Below, in pieces: positions 63,028 to 64,000 of a DNA stretch of 64,000 nucleotides (position 1 is the stretch's first letter; every line of letters begins with the position of its first letter). Origin of the DNA: JAMZMI01 sp963848175 (GTDB taxonomy: Bacteria; Bacteroidota; Bacteroidia; Cytophagales; Cyclobacteriaceae). Position numbers and translations under genes: made by a program. The stretch is from NCBI GenBank assembly GCA_963848175.1, contig CAWKCO010000003.1:1-64000 (forward strand), read 5' to 3'. The notes beneath the pieces were generated by a model. It was not told the origin of the DNA and ran no database searches. It was given only the letters and a program-made list of their open reading frames with translations.

Positions 63028-64000
63028 TCATTCCATCCCCTTATCACGCATCTTCACAAACTCCGTATATCTACGATTGATAGCCACACCAAAACCAATG
63101 ACCAGCATCAGCGTGCCGATCCACAGAATATTGATCCACGGCTTTTCTACCGCCTCAATAATGATCCAATCCTTTTGCGTAGTACTCACTCCAAACACAA
63201 AACTATTTTCTTCTGGAATAATATTTTGTACAGTGATTTTTGCTGCTAGATCATTTACCAAATAAGGAATACGCCCAGCCATATTGTCTTTGATCACATA
63301 GATGGGTTCAGCGGTATATGTCTGATTTTCTGCCTCTATTTCAATGACGGTTTTGATCGCAATATCACCTTCATTCATTTTCACCCCGGCTACTTCCGTC
63401 ATGGGCTGCATGCTCACAAATCGAGCAACATAATCATTGATGAAAAAGGGCTTACCCACTTCCGCTTTGATCTCTTTCACATCGCTCCATTCCGTTTCTT
63501 GCTCTGGGTCTGGGAAGGTTCGTACGTGCGTGTACAAATCTGCCGTAAGCGTACGATTGATGTCTGGTGAATACACGATCATATCCATTGATTCGTTCAT
63601 TTGCACACGAGGATAGAGCGTAAAAACATCACCATTCGATTTGCTGTAAACAACCTCAAAGTAGCTGTTTTCAGGATTGTAAATGTTTACCGTATCACCA
63701 GCTTCTAGCACTTTGCCATTGCTGCCTGTGGTTTTTCTCGCGATGATCAACTCCAGTGGACTTATTGCTCCCTCAATGTCATTGAGATTTACATAGCCAT
63801 GATCTTTGGTCAATTTGCGCAAGCCTTTGTAGAGGAGGCTATAGTCGCCCATTTGCCTTGGCTCATTAAGGAAAAGTAGCAAGTTGTTTTGGTTTACCTC
63901 GTCGGGAAACTCCTTGCTCCAGAGCAAGCCTGTATTGTTTTGTGATAAAATTTTTGAATATCCAGAGGAAAACAAAATGCCGATAAGCATCATCGCCACA
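63028..64000 (-). CDS. CcmF/CcsA-type cytochrome c biogenesis protein, C-terminal part
   Basis: The last ~323 residues; the N-terminal part lies beyond the window. It has a large periplasmic domain (YNPENSYFEVVYSKSNGDVF, LYTHVRTFPDPEQETEWSDV) and one C-terminal helix (INILWIGTLMLVIGFGVAIN) followed by basic residues. This is the layout of the C-terminal end of the heme-lyase subunit CcmF in Cytophagales. CcmF moves heme to apocytochrome c at the outer face of the inner membrane. The WxWD heme-handling motif is not in the visible part, so the call rests on the end domain. Confidence 0.7.
   Translation of the reverse strand, partial: VAMMLIGILFSSGYSKILSQNNTGLLWSKEFPDEVNQNNLLLFLNEPRQMGDYSLLYKGLRKLTKDHGYVNLNDIEGAISPLELIIARKTTGSNGKVLEAGDTVNIYNPENSYFEVVYSKSNGDVFTLYPRVQMNESMDMIVYSPDINRTLTADLYTHVRTFPDPEQETEWSDVKEIKAEVGKPFFINDYVARFVSMQPMTEVAGVKMNEGDIAIKTVIEIEAENQTYTAEPIYVIKDNMAGRIPYLVNDLAAKITVQNIIPEENSFVFGVSTTQKDWIIIEAVEKPWINILWIGTLMLVIGFGVAINRRYTEFVKMRDKGME

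Noticed and set aside
25985..64000. Bacterial block as a lateral gene transfer into the alga
   Set aside because: It keeps complete bacterial operons, bacterial promoters and terminators and no introns, and the join breaks genes on both sides; misassembly is simpler.

Overview
This window is two unrelated genomes joined end to end. Bases 1 to about 25.95 kb are eukaryotic: short exons, GT-AG and GC-AG introns, long G/C homopolymer tracts and no prokaryotic operons. The only gene I can identify there is the C-terminal part of an RME-8/DNAJC13 endosomal J-protein, closest in my memory to plant GRV2/KAM2. It lies on the minus strand from 25614 down to 9254, and I could reconstruct 27 coding exons (about 1,835 codons). 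A green alga is the likely source (inference from the GRV2-like sequence and the intron style). The first 9.25 kb shows no gene I can recognise.

From about 25.98 kb to the end the DNA is bacterial, densely coding and A+T-richer. It is a Bacteroidota genome of the Cytophagales type: type IX secretion gene sprA, SPII lipoproteins, TAnnTTTG -7 boxes, DUF4292 and DUF4837 proteins, and the order maeB-ruvA-sprA-gcvH-vanZ-tonB. The junction cuts both a plant-type gene (its N-terminal half is missing) and a bacterial flippase gene (also missing its N-terminus), so an assembly chimera between an alga and an associated bacterium is the simplest reading.

Bacterial layout: 26.0-31.3 kb, envelope genes (flippase end, sugar nucleotidyltransferase, TPR protein, DUF4292 lipoprotein, EnvC-like activator, TatA). 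31.3-35.3 kb, amidase, MltD-like LysM transglycosylase, DUF4837 lipoprotein. 35.3-46.9 kb, malic enzyme, RuvA, SprA, GcvH, VanZ, TonB. 47.0-48.1 kb, minus-strand phosphoesterase and SSB. 48.5-52.7 kb, a translationally coupled pair of exported proteins: a dikinase with the domain order of glucan water dikinases and a beta-lactamase-fold serine hydrolase. 52.9-60.1 kb, a variable stretch with two toxin-antitoxin modules (one degraded), an orphan lipoprotein, an AddB-like nuclease gene, and a LamG lipoprotein gene bracketed by a 57-bp exact copy of the nuclease gene's 3' end. 60.1-64 kb, a membrane protein, then minus-strand purN, ubiA-type prenyltransferase, a DUF2520 protein and the end of a CcmF-like cytochrome c biogenesis gene.

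Single-base indels break maeB, sprA, the serine hydrolase, the phosphoesterase, ubiA and the DUF2520 gene. The algal exons show the same kind of error in C/G runs. These look like residual sequencing errors rather than true pseudogenes. The most novel candidates are the exported dikinase/serine-hydrolase pair and the 57-bp-repeat-flanked LamG insertion.
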